Below, in pieces: positions 1 to 5,632 of a stretch of DNA of 6,242 nt. The translations under genes were made by a program, and so were the position numbers. Where the stretch lies: the NCBI GenBank assembly GCA_030609605.1, contig JAUWBY010000140.1:1-6242 (forward strand), written 5' to 3'. Under the pieces are notes generated by a model, which saw only the letters and a list, made by a program, of their open reading frames with translations, did not search any database and had not been told where the DNA came from. Position 1 is the first letter of the stretch. The number at the start of each line of letters is the position of its first letter. The DNA comes from Candidatus Eiseniibacteriota bacterium (GTDB taxonomy: Bacteria > Joyebacterota > Joyebacteria > Joyebacterales > Joyebacteraceae).

Positions 1-308
1 AAGCCCTGGAGTTTCGACTTCAGCTTCCGGAAGGTCAGGAGTTCCGCCACGTCGAAGTAGCCGCGCCGCGCCAGAGCAGCGTAGAGCGCCGGAGCGGCGT
101 GCGCCTTGGAAAGGATGAAGCGATCGCGCTCTTCCCATACCGGTCTGTCCGGTCTGATGTTCATTACTTCCCAGTACAGAGCGGTGATGATGTCGGTAGC
201 TGAGAGCGATCCTCCCGGGTGACCGGAGCCGGCCTCCAGCAGCATCGTGAGAATGTCACGTCGAACAGCCTTGGCTATGCCCCTCAGTTCTGTCGGGGTG
301 GGACTCAT
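1..308 (-). CDS. Transketolase, N-terminal subunit (partial; 3' end beyond left edge)
   Basis: This is the thiamine-diphosphate-binding N-terminal half of transketolase, which moves two-carbon ketol units between sugar phosphates in the cytoplasmic pentose phosphate pathway. About 102 residues are visible. They contain the family motif GSGHPGGSLS (His30, near the cofactor) and, at residues 61-78, RDRFILSKAHAAPALYAA, the second conserved His-bearing segment. Starting directly at this domain, with about 20 leading residues, fits either the split type (separate N and C subunits, each about 270-330 aa) or a full-length enzyme. The cut prevents a decision, but the initial MSPTPTELRGIAKAVRRDIL looks like the split type. 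The ATG at 306-308 has an AGGAGA Shine-Dalgarno overlapping the stop of the PPC gene 9 bp upstream, so it is probably the last visible gene of the same operon. One oddity is SKAH where most relatives have SKGH. Family assignment is very secure; subunit type is moderately secure. Confidence 0.93.
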   Translation of the reverse strand, partial: MSPTPTELRGIAKAVRRDILTMLLEAGSGHPGGSLSATDIITALYWEVMNIRPDRPVWEERDRFILSKAHAAPALYAALARRGYFDVAELLTFRKLKSKLQG

Positions 309-317
309 CGTGCTCTC

Positions 318-740
318 CTATCTAAGACTCAGGGACTTGAGGCCTGTTGCAGGGTCAAGCTCTCGCCTCAAGGGTGCGTCCGATTTCAGAATGACGATCT
401 CGTTCGTTACGTTCACCTTCCCCTTCGAGAGGTGCCCGCCGACTGCGTTCTTGTTCGGCCGCGCCAGGACAGCGTGCAGATGGAACATGTGCTCTCCGCC
501 CTGGAAGATGATGTTCCCCGAAAGCGATACAAGTTCGAGTGGTTCAGGGAAAAGCACCTGCGAGTACTCGCCCCGCTTCTTGAAGAAGTTGAGCTCCGCC
601 TGCTTCAGCATCCCAATCCCCGACAGCACCACCCCTACCTTGACATCGCAGGCGACACACACTTCCTTCAGGCAGTCGAACAGTTCTTCATCCTGATGAA
701 GTCTAATGAAGATCAGATCTTTGCTTTCGAGATACTCCAT
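318..740 (-). CDS. PPC (DUF296) domain protein, putative DNA-binding
   Basis: This 140-aa protein consists almost wholly of one PPC (plant and prokaryote conserved, DUF296) domain. Visible hallmarks are an early hydrophobic strand with SGIGMLKQAEL (residues 40-50), the core GGEHMFHLHAVLA (81-93) and GGHLSKGKV (101-109). His87, His89 and His103 match the three-histidine metal site seen in bacterial structures of this fold. The fold forms trimers; in plants it accompanies AT-hooks. Here there is no AT-hook and no other domain, so direct DNA binding is not shown by the sequence and the cellular role of bacterial stand-alone members is unknown. The ATG at 738-740 lies 3 bp after the Fe-S subunit stop and has a strong GGAGGAG Shine-Dalgarno, so translation is coupled with the enzymes upstream. 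This suggests a small-molecule or regulatory job tied to the same pathway (inference). Confidence 0.88.
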   Translation of the reverse strand: MEYLESKDLIFIRLHQDEELFDCLKEVCVACDVKVGVVLSGIGMLKQAELNFFKKRGEYSQVLFPEPLELVSLSGNIIFQGGEHMFHLHAVLARPNKNAVGGHLSKGKVNVTNEIVILKSDAPLRRELDPATGLKSLSLR

Positions 741-743
741 TTG

Positions 744-1208
744 TTACTCCTCCGTGCGCGATGCGGCCTCGACTGCATCCACGATCTTCACATAGCCGGT
801 GCATCTGCAGAGGTTCCCCGACAGTGCCTCCGCGATCTCCTCGCGCGAGGGATGCGGCTTCTTCGAAAGAAGCGCTGCGGCCGACATTATCATGCCGGGT
901 GTGCAGTACCCGCACTGCACGGCCCCTGTCTCGATGAACGCCCGCTGAATGCGGTCGAGCTCTCCGCTCTCTCCGCTCAATCCTTCTATCGTTACGACCT
1001 CCCGGCCATTGCACTGCGCGGCAAAGACAAGACACGAAGTCACAGGTTCGCCGTCGAGAATGACGGTGCAGGCGCCGCATTCCCCGTTCCCACAGCCACA
1101 CTTGGTTCCTCTGAGACCGAGGTGCTCGCGCAGAAGTTCAAGGAGCGTCGTCGCGGGCAGGACTTCGGCTGTCCGCTCTCGCCCGTTCACTGTGAGAATG
1201 ACCTGCAT
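744..1208 (-). CDS. [2Fe-2S] small subunit of a xanthine dehydrogenase/CO dehydrogenase-family molybdenum hydroxylase
   Basis: This 154-aa protein is the iron-sulfur subunit (XdhC/CoxS/HcrC type) that carries electrons between the molybdopterin subunit and the FAD subunit. The N-terminal plant-ferredoxin-like domain has cysteines 39, 44 and 47 in GTKCGCGNGECGACTV plus Cys59. The C-terminal helical domain has VQCGYCTPGM (Cys99, Cys102) and GNLCRCTGY (Cys134, Cys136). Both clusters are therefore complete, and Gln98 is the residue that normally contacts the molybdopterin cofactor. Length matches the family (150-170 aa). I chose the ATG at 1206-1208 over an in-frame start at 1238. It lies 4 bp after the stop of the preceding gene, has a GGAGAG Shine-Dalgarno and gives the usual MxxILTVNG start. 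The longer form would overlap the upstream gene by 26 bp. The partner large and FAD subunits are not in this window. The substrate is unknown; purine is the contextual guess. Confidence 0.95.
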   Translation of the reverse strand: MQVILTVNGRERTAEVLPATTLLELLREHLGLRGTKCGCGNGECGACTVILDGEPVTSCLVFAAQCNGREVVTIEGLSGESGELDRIQRAFIETGAVQCGYCTPGMIMSAAALLSKKPHPSREEIAEALSGNLCRCTGYVKIVDAVEAASRTEE

Positions 1209-1212
1209 CCAT

Positions 1213-2442
1213 TCACTCTCCAAGAGCCCGCTCGACATCGTCCAGCGACTGTCCTATCGCCAGCGGCTCACCGATCGACTTCATCGCCGCTTCGGTGTCC
1301 TTGAGACCGCTTCCCGTCATCAGGACCGCGATCCTCTCATCCGGCTCGACCATCCCTTCCCGAACAGCTTTGGTGAGGCCTGCGAAGGCCGTCACGCCCG
1401 CCGGCTCGCCAAAGATGCCGGTCCCCTGCGCCAGCTCACGAATGGCCCCGACTATCTCATCATCTGTCACGGTCATAACCGTTCCACCACTCGCTGTGAT
1501 TCCCCGTACGGCCTTCCGCCAGTTCCTCGGATGGCCGACTGCAATACTGTCCGCGATCGTGCACGCACTGCACGGCACGAGTTCGCCTCCGTTCTCGAAT
1601 ACCTGCTTCACCGGACTCGCGCCCTCGGCCTGAACGCCGATGAGCTTGGGCATCTTGTCGATGAACCCCAGCTTCAGGAACTCAGCGAATCCCTTGTACG
1701 TCCCGCTCATAATGCAACCGTCACCAACAGGAACGAACACTCTGTCGGGAGCCTGGAAATCGAGCTGCTCGCATATCTCGAACGCCACCGTCTTCTTGCC
1801 CTCGACGAGGTAGGGATTCACAGCGCAACAGCGATTGTACCAGCCATAACGCTCAATCGCCTTGTTTGCGAGATCGAAGGCATCATCGTAGCTTCCGTCG
1901 ACGGTGAAGACGGTCGCGCCGTAGACAAGAAGCTGCGCCACCTTCGGGCGCGGGGCCGTTCTTGGAACAAAGATGTAGCACGGCACCCGGCTTGCCGCTG
2001 CGAAGCCCGCCAGCGAGCATCCCGCGTTGCCGGTTGAGGCCGCGGATACGGCTTTCACGCCCTCCTGAGTTGCTCTCGCCATGGCGACCGAGGTCGCCCG
2101 GTCCTTGAGAGACGCTGTCGGGTTGAGGCTGTCATCCTTGATGTAGAGCTCCGACAGCCCGAGCACGCCTTTCACGTGATACAAGGGTGTCCAACCGACT
2201 CGGAGCGGCGGCGCGTGCTCAAGGGACTCGACAGGCATCAGCGGCAGATAGCGCCAGTGGGACGGCTCGTCCGAACGGGAGAGATCCTCCCTGGTGAAAC
2301 GAGACGCGATCTCGTCATAGTCATAGAGGACATCGAGGATGCCTTCCACGCCACACTCAGGACACGTGAACCGAACCTCGTTGGGCGCGTACTCGCGCCC
2401 ACACTTCGCGCACTCGAGCGCTGTGACCCTTGCTCCCCTCAC
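1213..2442 (-). CDS. Threonine-synthase-like PLP-dependent enzyme with N-terminal zinc ribbon
   Basis: This 409-aa fold-type II pyridoxal-phosphate enzyme resembles ThrC, which converts O-phosphohomoserine to threonine. Residues 11-30 form a zinc ribbon with CxxC pairs (Cys11/14 and Cys27/30), as in many bacterial and archaeal ThrC proteins. The PLP lysine is Lys113 in DSLNPTASLKDRA. STGNAG (136-141) and the glycine-rich PVGDGCIMSG (238-247) bind the substrate carboxylate and cofactor phosphate respectively. IFGEPAGVTAFAG (343-355) and TGSGLKD (376-382) complete the family pattern. Typical ThrC has NPTGSFKDR and TGNGLKD, so the active-site frame differs slightly. Its place between ssnA and an Fe-S hydroxylase subunit, with no thrA/thrB or homoserine gene, argues for a catabolic beta-elimination or replacement role (inference). 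True threonine synthase remains possible. The start is GTG at 2440-2442, 15 bp after the ssnA stop, with a GGGAGA ribosome site. Confidence 0.85.
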   Translation of the reverse strand: MRGARVTALECAKCGREYAPNEVRFTCPECGVEGILDVLYDYDEIASRFTREDLSRSDEPSHWRYLPLMPVESLEHAPPLRVGWTPLYHVKGVLGLSELYIKDDSLNPTASLKDRATSVAMARATQEGVKAVSAASTGNAGCSLAGFAAASRVPCYIFVPRTAPRPKVAQLLVYGATVFTVDGSYDDAFDLANKAIERYGWYNRCCAVNPYLVEGKKTVAFEICEQLDFQAPDRVFVPVGDGCIMSGTYKGFAEFLKLGFIDKMPKLIGVQAEGASPVKQVFENGGELVPCSACTIADSIAVGHPRNWRKAVRGITASGGTVMTVTDDEIVGAIRELAQGTGIFGEPAGVTAFAGLTKAVREGMVEPDERIAVLMTGSGLKDTEAAMKSIGEPLAIGQSLDDVERALGE

Positions 2443-2457
2443 ACGTTCTCCCGTCTG

Positions 2458-3915
2458 CTACATCCGGCTCCAGAGATCGCGCGCGAGCTCTCTCGCCCGC
2501 GCTGCCGTACCTGGTGCATCAACCGTTGTGAATTCCCGATCCCGCATGATATCCCGTCCGCCGATGATCACTGTCTCGACCATCCATCCGGTCAATCCGA
2601 ATATCACGTGTCCCGTGAAGTTCTCCGCCTCGAGCGGAGTCGGCGGATCGTAGTCGAGGACGATGATGTCCGCGAGCGATCCGGCTGAGAGCTCGCCGAC
2701 CGTGCCGTTCACAAGGCGGGACCCGATCACCGCGTTGTTCCTGAGGCAGAGCCGCTCGGCGACATCGTGCCCCACCCGAGGGTCGCCTGCCTGGTGCCGG
2801 TGGATCAGGTTGGCAACCTTCATCTCGTCGAACATGCTCCCTGTGAATCCGTCCGTCCCCAGCCCGACGAGCACTCCCGCCTCGAGCATCCCCGGGACGT
2901 CGGTGCATCCGACCGCGTTGTTCATATTGGACTGCGGGTTGTGAACGACGATCGTCTCCGTGTCCGCCAGGATGTCCCGCTCGTGCTCGCTGATGTGGAT
3001 ACAGTGCGCCGCGATTGTTTTCTCCCCAAGGATGCCGTGCTCGTGCAGTCGCTCGACAACACGCTTCCCGGAACGTCTCAGGCTGTCCTCAACATCCGCC
3101 CGATCTTCCGCCACGTGTATATGACAGCCGACTCCGGCGTCCCGAGCGATTCCCCCGGCCCGGTCCAATGTGTCGTCATCAACGGTGAAGCTCGCGTGGA
3201 GTCCTACGCTTGCCGTCAGGAGCCCCACACCATCTCCACCACCGTCGTCCTCGGCACCACCGCCGTTCTCAGCACCACGGCTCTCAGCACCACGGCTCTC
3301 AGCACCTCGGTTCTCAGCACCACCGCTCGTGGAACCCAATGATTCCGCTGACGCCGCCAGCTCCTGGATGAACGCTTCGCTCTCGGCAAGCCCCTCTTCC
3401 CGCTTCGTCTCTCCGTTCCTGTCGGAGATTTCGAAGCAGAGATTCGCGCGGATTCCGATCTCCTCAAGCGCCTCCGCCACGTTGGCCAGGCTGTCGGTGA
3501 CGCTCACTTGGCTGGCATGGTGATCGATGATGGTCGTCGTGCCGCTCCGCACGAGATCGAGGGCGCCTGTGGCTGCCGAGTACCAAGTGTGCTCGTGTGT
3601 CAGGGCGCGATCAAGCTTCCACCAGAGGTGTTCGAGTATCTCGACGAAGTTGGCGGACGGTGCGATGTCGGCCATGAGGCCACGCGCCAATGCACTGTAG
3701 AGGTGCGTGTGACCGTTTATGAACCCCGGCATGACAAGCTTGCCACTCGCGTCGATCACTTCTGCACCACGTTGCCCGGAGACAACCTCCGAGACAGGGC
3801 CAACGGCCACGATCCGATCGCCATCAAAAGCGACCGCTCCGCCTTTGATGACCACCGGTTCAGATCCACCCGTGAAAATGGTTCCCCCACTCAGGATCCT
3901 CGTGACATCAGGCAA
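2458..3915 (-). CDS. ssnA: SsnA-type aminohydrolase (amidohydrolase superfamily)
   Basis: This metal-dependent deaminase/hydrolase is about 485 aa and resembles E. coli SsnA, encoded in the yge-ygf purine-catabolism cluster; its exact reaction is inferred. With the chosen start, metal ligands are His69 and His71 (GFINGHTHLYSALARG), His265/His267 with Glu270 (CHIHVAED), His304 (AAHCIH) and Asp355 (GLGTDGF). Signature stretches shared with SsnA, from my recall of E. coli, are LMADIAPSANF, HLWWKLDRAL, TTTIIDHHAS, SNMNNAVG and SMFDEMKVA. E. coli SsnA is about 442 aa; the excess is a Gly-Ala-Glu-rich insertion at residues about 199-225. Start choice: TTG at 3913-3915 has an AGGAG seven bases upstream, and family similarity begins just after it. 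A GTG at 3979-3981 would add 22 residues that look non-coding. It is the first gene of the leftward operon, about 110 nt from the predicted transcription start. Family assignment is strong, start moderate. Confidence 0.92.
   Translation of the reverse strand: MPDVTRILSGGTIFTGGSEPVVIKGGAVAFDGDRIVAVGPVSEVVSGQRGAEVIDASGKLVMPGFINGHTHLYSALARGLMADIAPSANFVEILEHLWWKLDRALTHEHTWYSAATGALDLVRSGTTTIIDHHASQVSVTDSLANVAEALEEIGIRANLCFEISDRNGETKREEGLAESEAFIQELAASAESLGSTSGGAENRGAESRGAESRGAENGGGAEDDGGGDGVGLLTASVGLHASFTVDDDTLDRAGGIARDAGVGCHIHVAEDRADVEDSLRRSGKRVVERLHEHGILGEKTIAAHCIHISEHERDILADTETIVVHNPQSNMNNAVGCTDVPGMLEAGVLVGLGTDGFTGSMFDEMKVANLIHRHQAGDPRVGHDVAERLCLRNNAVIGSRLVNGTVGELSAGSLADIIVLDYDPPTPLEAENFTGHVIFGLTGWMVETVIIGGRDIMRDREFTTVDAPGTAARARELARDLWSRM
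3250..3327 (-). repeat. In-frame 15-bp tandem repeats inside ssnA
   Basis: Four 15-bp units (plus-strand consensus CTCAGCACCACGGCT) run back to back at 3268-3282, 3283-3297, 3298-3312 and 3313-3327. The first two are identical and the others differ at two or three positions. A diverged 18-bp relative occupies 3250-3267. Read on the minus strand they encode repeated Gly-Ala-Glu-(Asn/Ser)-Arg units. Because the unit is a multiple of three, copy-number change keeps the frame open. The repeat lies between the TIM-barrel segments ending near LAASAESLG and starting at LLTASVGLHASF, so it probably forms a surface loop. Confidence 0.9.
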
Positions 3916-3996
3916 TCTCGCGCTCCTGGATAAACCAACACAACGGTTCGACACGCTCCGCGCCGACACCCCGTACCGCACCTGAATCCCTGGAAT

Positions 3997-4015
3997 GTGC
4001 CCTAGCGAAGGGCAC
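3997..4015. promoter_or_regulatory. Perfect 7-bp inverted repeat in the ssnA operon leader
   Basis: GTGCCCT and AGGGCAC are exact complements separated by AGCGA. The element lies about 8-26 nt downstream of the predicted leftward transcription start. It could be a repressor operator or, as RNA, a stable 5' hairpin protecting the mRNA. On neither strand is it followed by a clear T-run, so a terminator is unlikely. Confidence 0.5.
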
Positions 4016-4029
4016 TTTCCGAGCTTCTA

Positions 4030-4058
4030 AGTTTAGATGCAGCTCTTCTCGATGTCAA
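4030..4058 (-). promoter_or_regulatory. Sigma-70-type promoter for the ssnA operon
   Basis: On the minus strand a perfect -35 box TTGACA (plus positions 4053-4058) is followed by a 17-bp spacer and TAAACT (4030-4035), which keeps the key T, A, A and T of a -10 box. Transcription would start near 4023. That leaves a leader of roughly 108 nt before the TTG start of ssnA at 3915. Assignment is by pattern only. Confidence 0.65.
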
Positions 4059-4110
4059 CGTGATTCGGGCCGAGAAGCACTCCTGAAAGCTCGCATGACC
4101 TGATTCTTCC

Positions 4111-4119
4111 TGATATAAT
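4111..4119 (+). promoter_or_regulatory. Extended -10 promoter for the propeller gene
   Basis: TGATATAAT contains the perfect -10 hexamer TATAAT (4114-4119) preceded by TG one base away, the extended -10 form that needs no strong -35. No good TTGACA is present at the right distance, consistent with that type. Transcription would begin near 4126, giving a leader of about 86 nt. Confidence 0.6.
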
Positions 4120-4211
4120 GACGGTACTGTAGTCTCGACCTCGTGGGGCTGCTGCCTCCCATCCTTCCCCGACACCCCACTGGCCCACCCACATAGACCG
4201 GAGGTGCTCAA

Positions 4212-5531
4212 ATGAGATCACTGTGTCTTCTCGCTCTGGCTGCTGTGGTTCTCTCCATCCCGGCCGTTGCGTTCTCCGGAGCCAACGACGGCTACGTGGC
4301 CTGCACGACGTCCGAGACGTGTGTGCCGTTCGACGTCAACTCCTACTCCCAGGGCGCGCCCATCGATCTCCTTCCTGACGGCGACTACGCCTATGACTGC
4401 ACTATGAAGCCGGATGGCTCGGAGATCTGGATCGCCGGCGCCAGCGGTGACGCAGTTGTGGTCATAGAGACAGCCACAAATCACATAACACACAGCTTCG
4501 CGGTCGGGGAGTATCTCAACTCTATTGTTTTCTCGGATGACAGCTCGTTCGTCATGGCAGCCAGCCGCGACGACGACGTCATCTACATCATTGACACCGC
4601 TACGTACGCCGTCACCGGCTCGCTCCCGTGCATTGCCGGCGCGGGCGGGTCCTCCGACGGCCCGGGGCAACTCGCCCTCGACCCGGTGAGCAAGAACATA
4701 TACGCGGTCGACTGGTACGGGGACTTCCTCTACGAGATCGCCGAGGACGGCTCGGAAGTACTGAACAAGGTCGACATCGGCAACAGCCTCTGGCAGCTGG
4801 TCGTCGACCCGGATGGTCGGTACATCTATGTCACGGACAGGGGGACCGACCAGGTCCGTGTCATAGACCAGGCCACGCTCACGGAGATCACGACGATCGA
4901 TGTCGGCGACGACCCGTGGGGCATAGACGTGACGCTCGACGGCTCCAGGATCGTCGTCGCGTGCGAGGATGATTCCAACGTATACGTCATCGACACGAGC
5001 GACTGGTCGACGACCGCGGTGTTCCTGGAGCAGTATGCCGACCCGCGTGATGTCGACATCCTCGACTCGGAGGGATTCGCGTTCATTGCAGGTGGGACTC
5101 TTCTCTCCGCCGTAACGAAGGTCTACATCATCCAGCTCTCCGACAATACGCTCAAGGACTCATTCGTGGTCTCCGGCGGCACGAACGCGAACTGCCTTGC
5201 CGTGCAGCCACAGATCACCTCCGAGTCCACCGACGTGCCTGAGGAGCCATTCGAGCCGCGGGCCCGTCTCGACTGCTACCCGAACCCGTTCAATCCAAAG
5301 ACAACGATCGTCTACAACCTGCCGTCGCCTTCGGACGTCAGATTGTCGGTCTACGATGTGACTGGAAGACTCGTGACGATCCTGGAAGACGGCGAGCATA
5401 GCGCCGGCGACCACGAGGTCATCTGGCTGGGAACCGACGCTTGCGGGGATGATGTCGCTACCGGTGTCTACTTCTTCAGACTGACAACGGTTGATGGGAG
5501 CACGACGACAAAGGCCGTTCTTCTGAAGTAG
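4212..5531 (+). CDS. Secreted YVTN-type beta-propeller protein with C-terminal FlgD-like/T9SS sorting domain
   Basis: This 439-aa exported protein has no recognised enzymatic motif. Residues 1-22 are a signal peptide with a hydrophobic core (LCLLALAAVVLSIPAVAF) and likely cleavage after AFS or nearby. Residues about 45-335 carry repeated strands of the YVTN/NHL-like propeller kind. Examples are SGDAVVVIETATNHITHSFAV, DDVIYIIDTATYAVTGSL, RYIYVTDRGTDQVRVIDQAT and SNVYVIDTSDWSTTAVF, with intervening PDG turns. After a linker rich in Glu and Pro, residues 352-439 form the sorting domain: LDCYPNPFNPKTTIVYNLP, then VYDVTGRLV, GVYFFRLTT and terminal KAVLLK. This is typical of proteins exported and anchored by type IX secretion or similar systems. 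The start is supported by a GGAGGTG Shine-Dalgarno seven bases upstream and by the signal peptide. It is transcribed away from the ssnA operon and towards the hydantoinase, and its link to them is unclear. Confidence 0.93.
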   Translation: MRSLCLLALAAVVLSIPAVAFSGANDGYVACTTSETCVPFDVNSYSQGAPIDLLPDGDYAYDCTMKPDGSEIWIAGASGDAVVVIETATNHITHSFAVGEYLNSIVFSDDSSFVMAASRDDDVIYIIDTATYAVTGSLPCIAGAGGSSDGPGQLALDPVSKNIYAVDWYGDFLYEIAEDGSEVLNKVDIGNSLWQLVVDPDGRYIYVTDRGTDQVRVIDQATLTEITTIDVGDDPWGIDVTLDGSRIVVACEDDSNVYVIDTSDWSTTAVFLEQYADPRDVDILDSEGFAFIAGGTLLSAVTKVYIIQLSDNTLKDSFVVSGGTNANCLAVQPQITSESTDVPEEPFEPRARLDCYPNPFNPKTTIVYNLPSPSDVRLSVYDVTGRLVTILEDGEHSAGDHEVIWLGTDACGDDVATGVYFFRLTTVDGSTTTKAVLLK

Positions 5532-5563
5532 TGCAACTGCAACAGTAGTGCAGCTACGACCGC

Positions 5564-5589
5564 CCGCGTGGATGCAACCACCAACGCGG
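5564..5589 (+). terminator. Weak hairpin in the convergent gap, possible terminator
   Basis: The 101-bp gap between the converging stops (5532-5632) contains CCGCGT (5564-5569) pairing with ACGCGG (5584-5589). It can be extended by GG/CC across a one-base bulge, with a 9-nt loop. No T-run follows on either strand, so intrinsic termination is doubtful. A second short stem, CGGGCG (5624-5629) with CGCCCG (5639-5644), overlaps the hydantoinase stop codon. Confidence 0.28.
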
Positions 5590-5632
5590 CTTCCATCAGG
5601 GCCGCTGTCGAGAACGCCGCGCACGGGCGCCC

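Larger units (their letters stand above)
3916..4211. promoter_or_regulatory. Divergent intergenic control region between ssnA operon and propeller gene
   Basis: This stretch of 296 bp holds no convincing gene. It carries the two outward-facing promoters described separately, with their -35 regions roughly 35 bp apart, the 7-bp inverted repeat at 3997-4015, and the two untranslated leaders. The leader of the rightward gene (about 4126-4211) is unusually C-rich. No riboswitch or tRNA was recognised. Confidence 0.7.

Noticed and set aside
219..2037. Long plus-strand open frames at 219-1304 and 949-2037
   Set aside because: They run antisense to the Fe-S, PPC and ThrC-like genes, have no recognisable motif or ribosome site, and are expected by-products of GC-rich coding DNA.
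3250..3327. CRISPR-like array
   Set aside because: The repeats are contiguous with no spacers, have a 15-bp period and are in frame within ssnA.
4082..4114. Repeated CCTGA(T) at 4082, 4099 and 4109, the last two 10 bp apart, next to the rightward -10 box
   Set aside because: Could be an activator site by helical spacing, but the words are too short to stand out from chance.
4143..4180. GTGGGG pairing with CCCCAC in the leader of the propeller gene as an attenuator or riboswitch
   Set aside because: A 6-bp stem with a 26-nt loop and no anti-structure or T-run; no known riboswitch pattern.
4002..4221. Short minus-strand open frames upstream of ssnA
   Set aside because: They overlap the predicted promoters, have no family resemblance and span the divergent control region.
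5529..5557. GTAGTGCA repeat just after the propeller stop as a terminator stem
   Set aside because: Pairing is bulged and short, partly a direct repeat, and no T-run follows.
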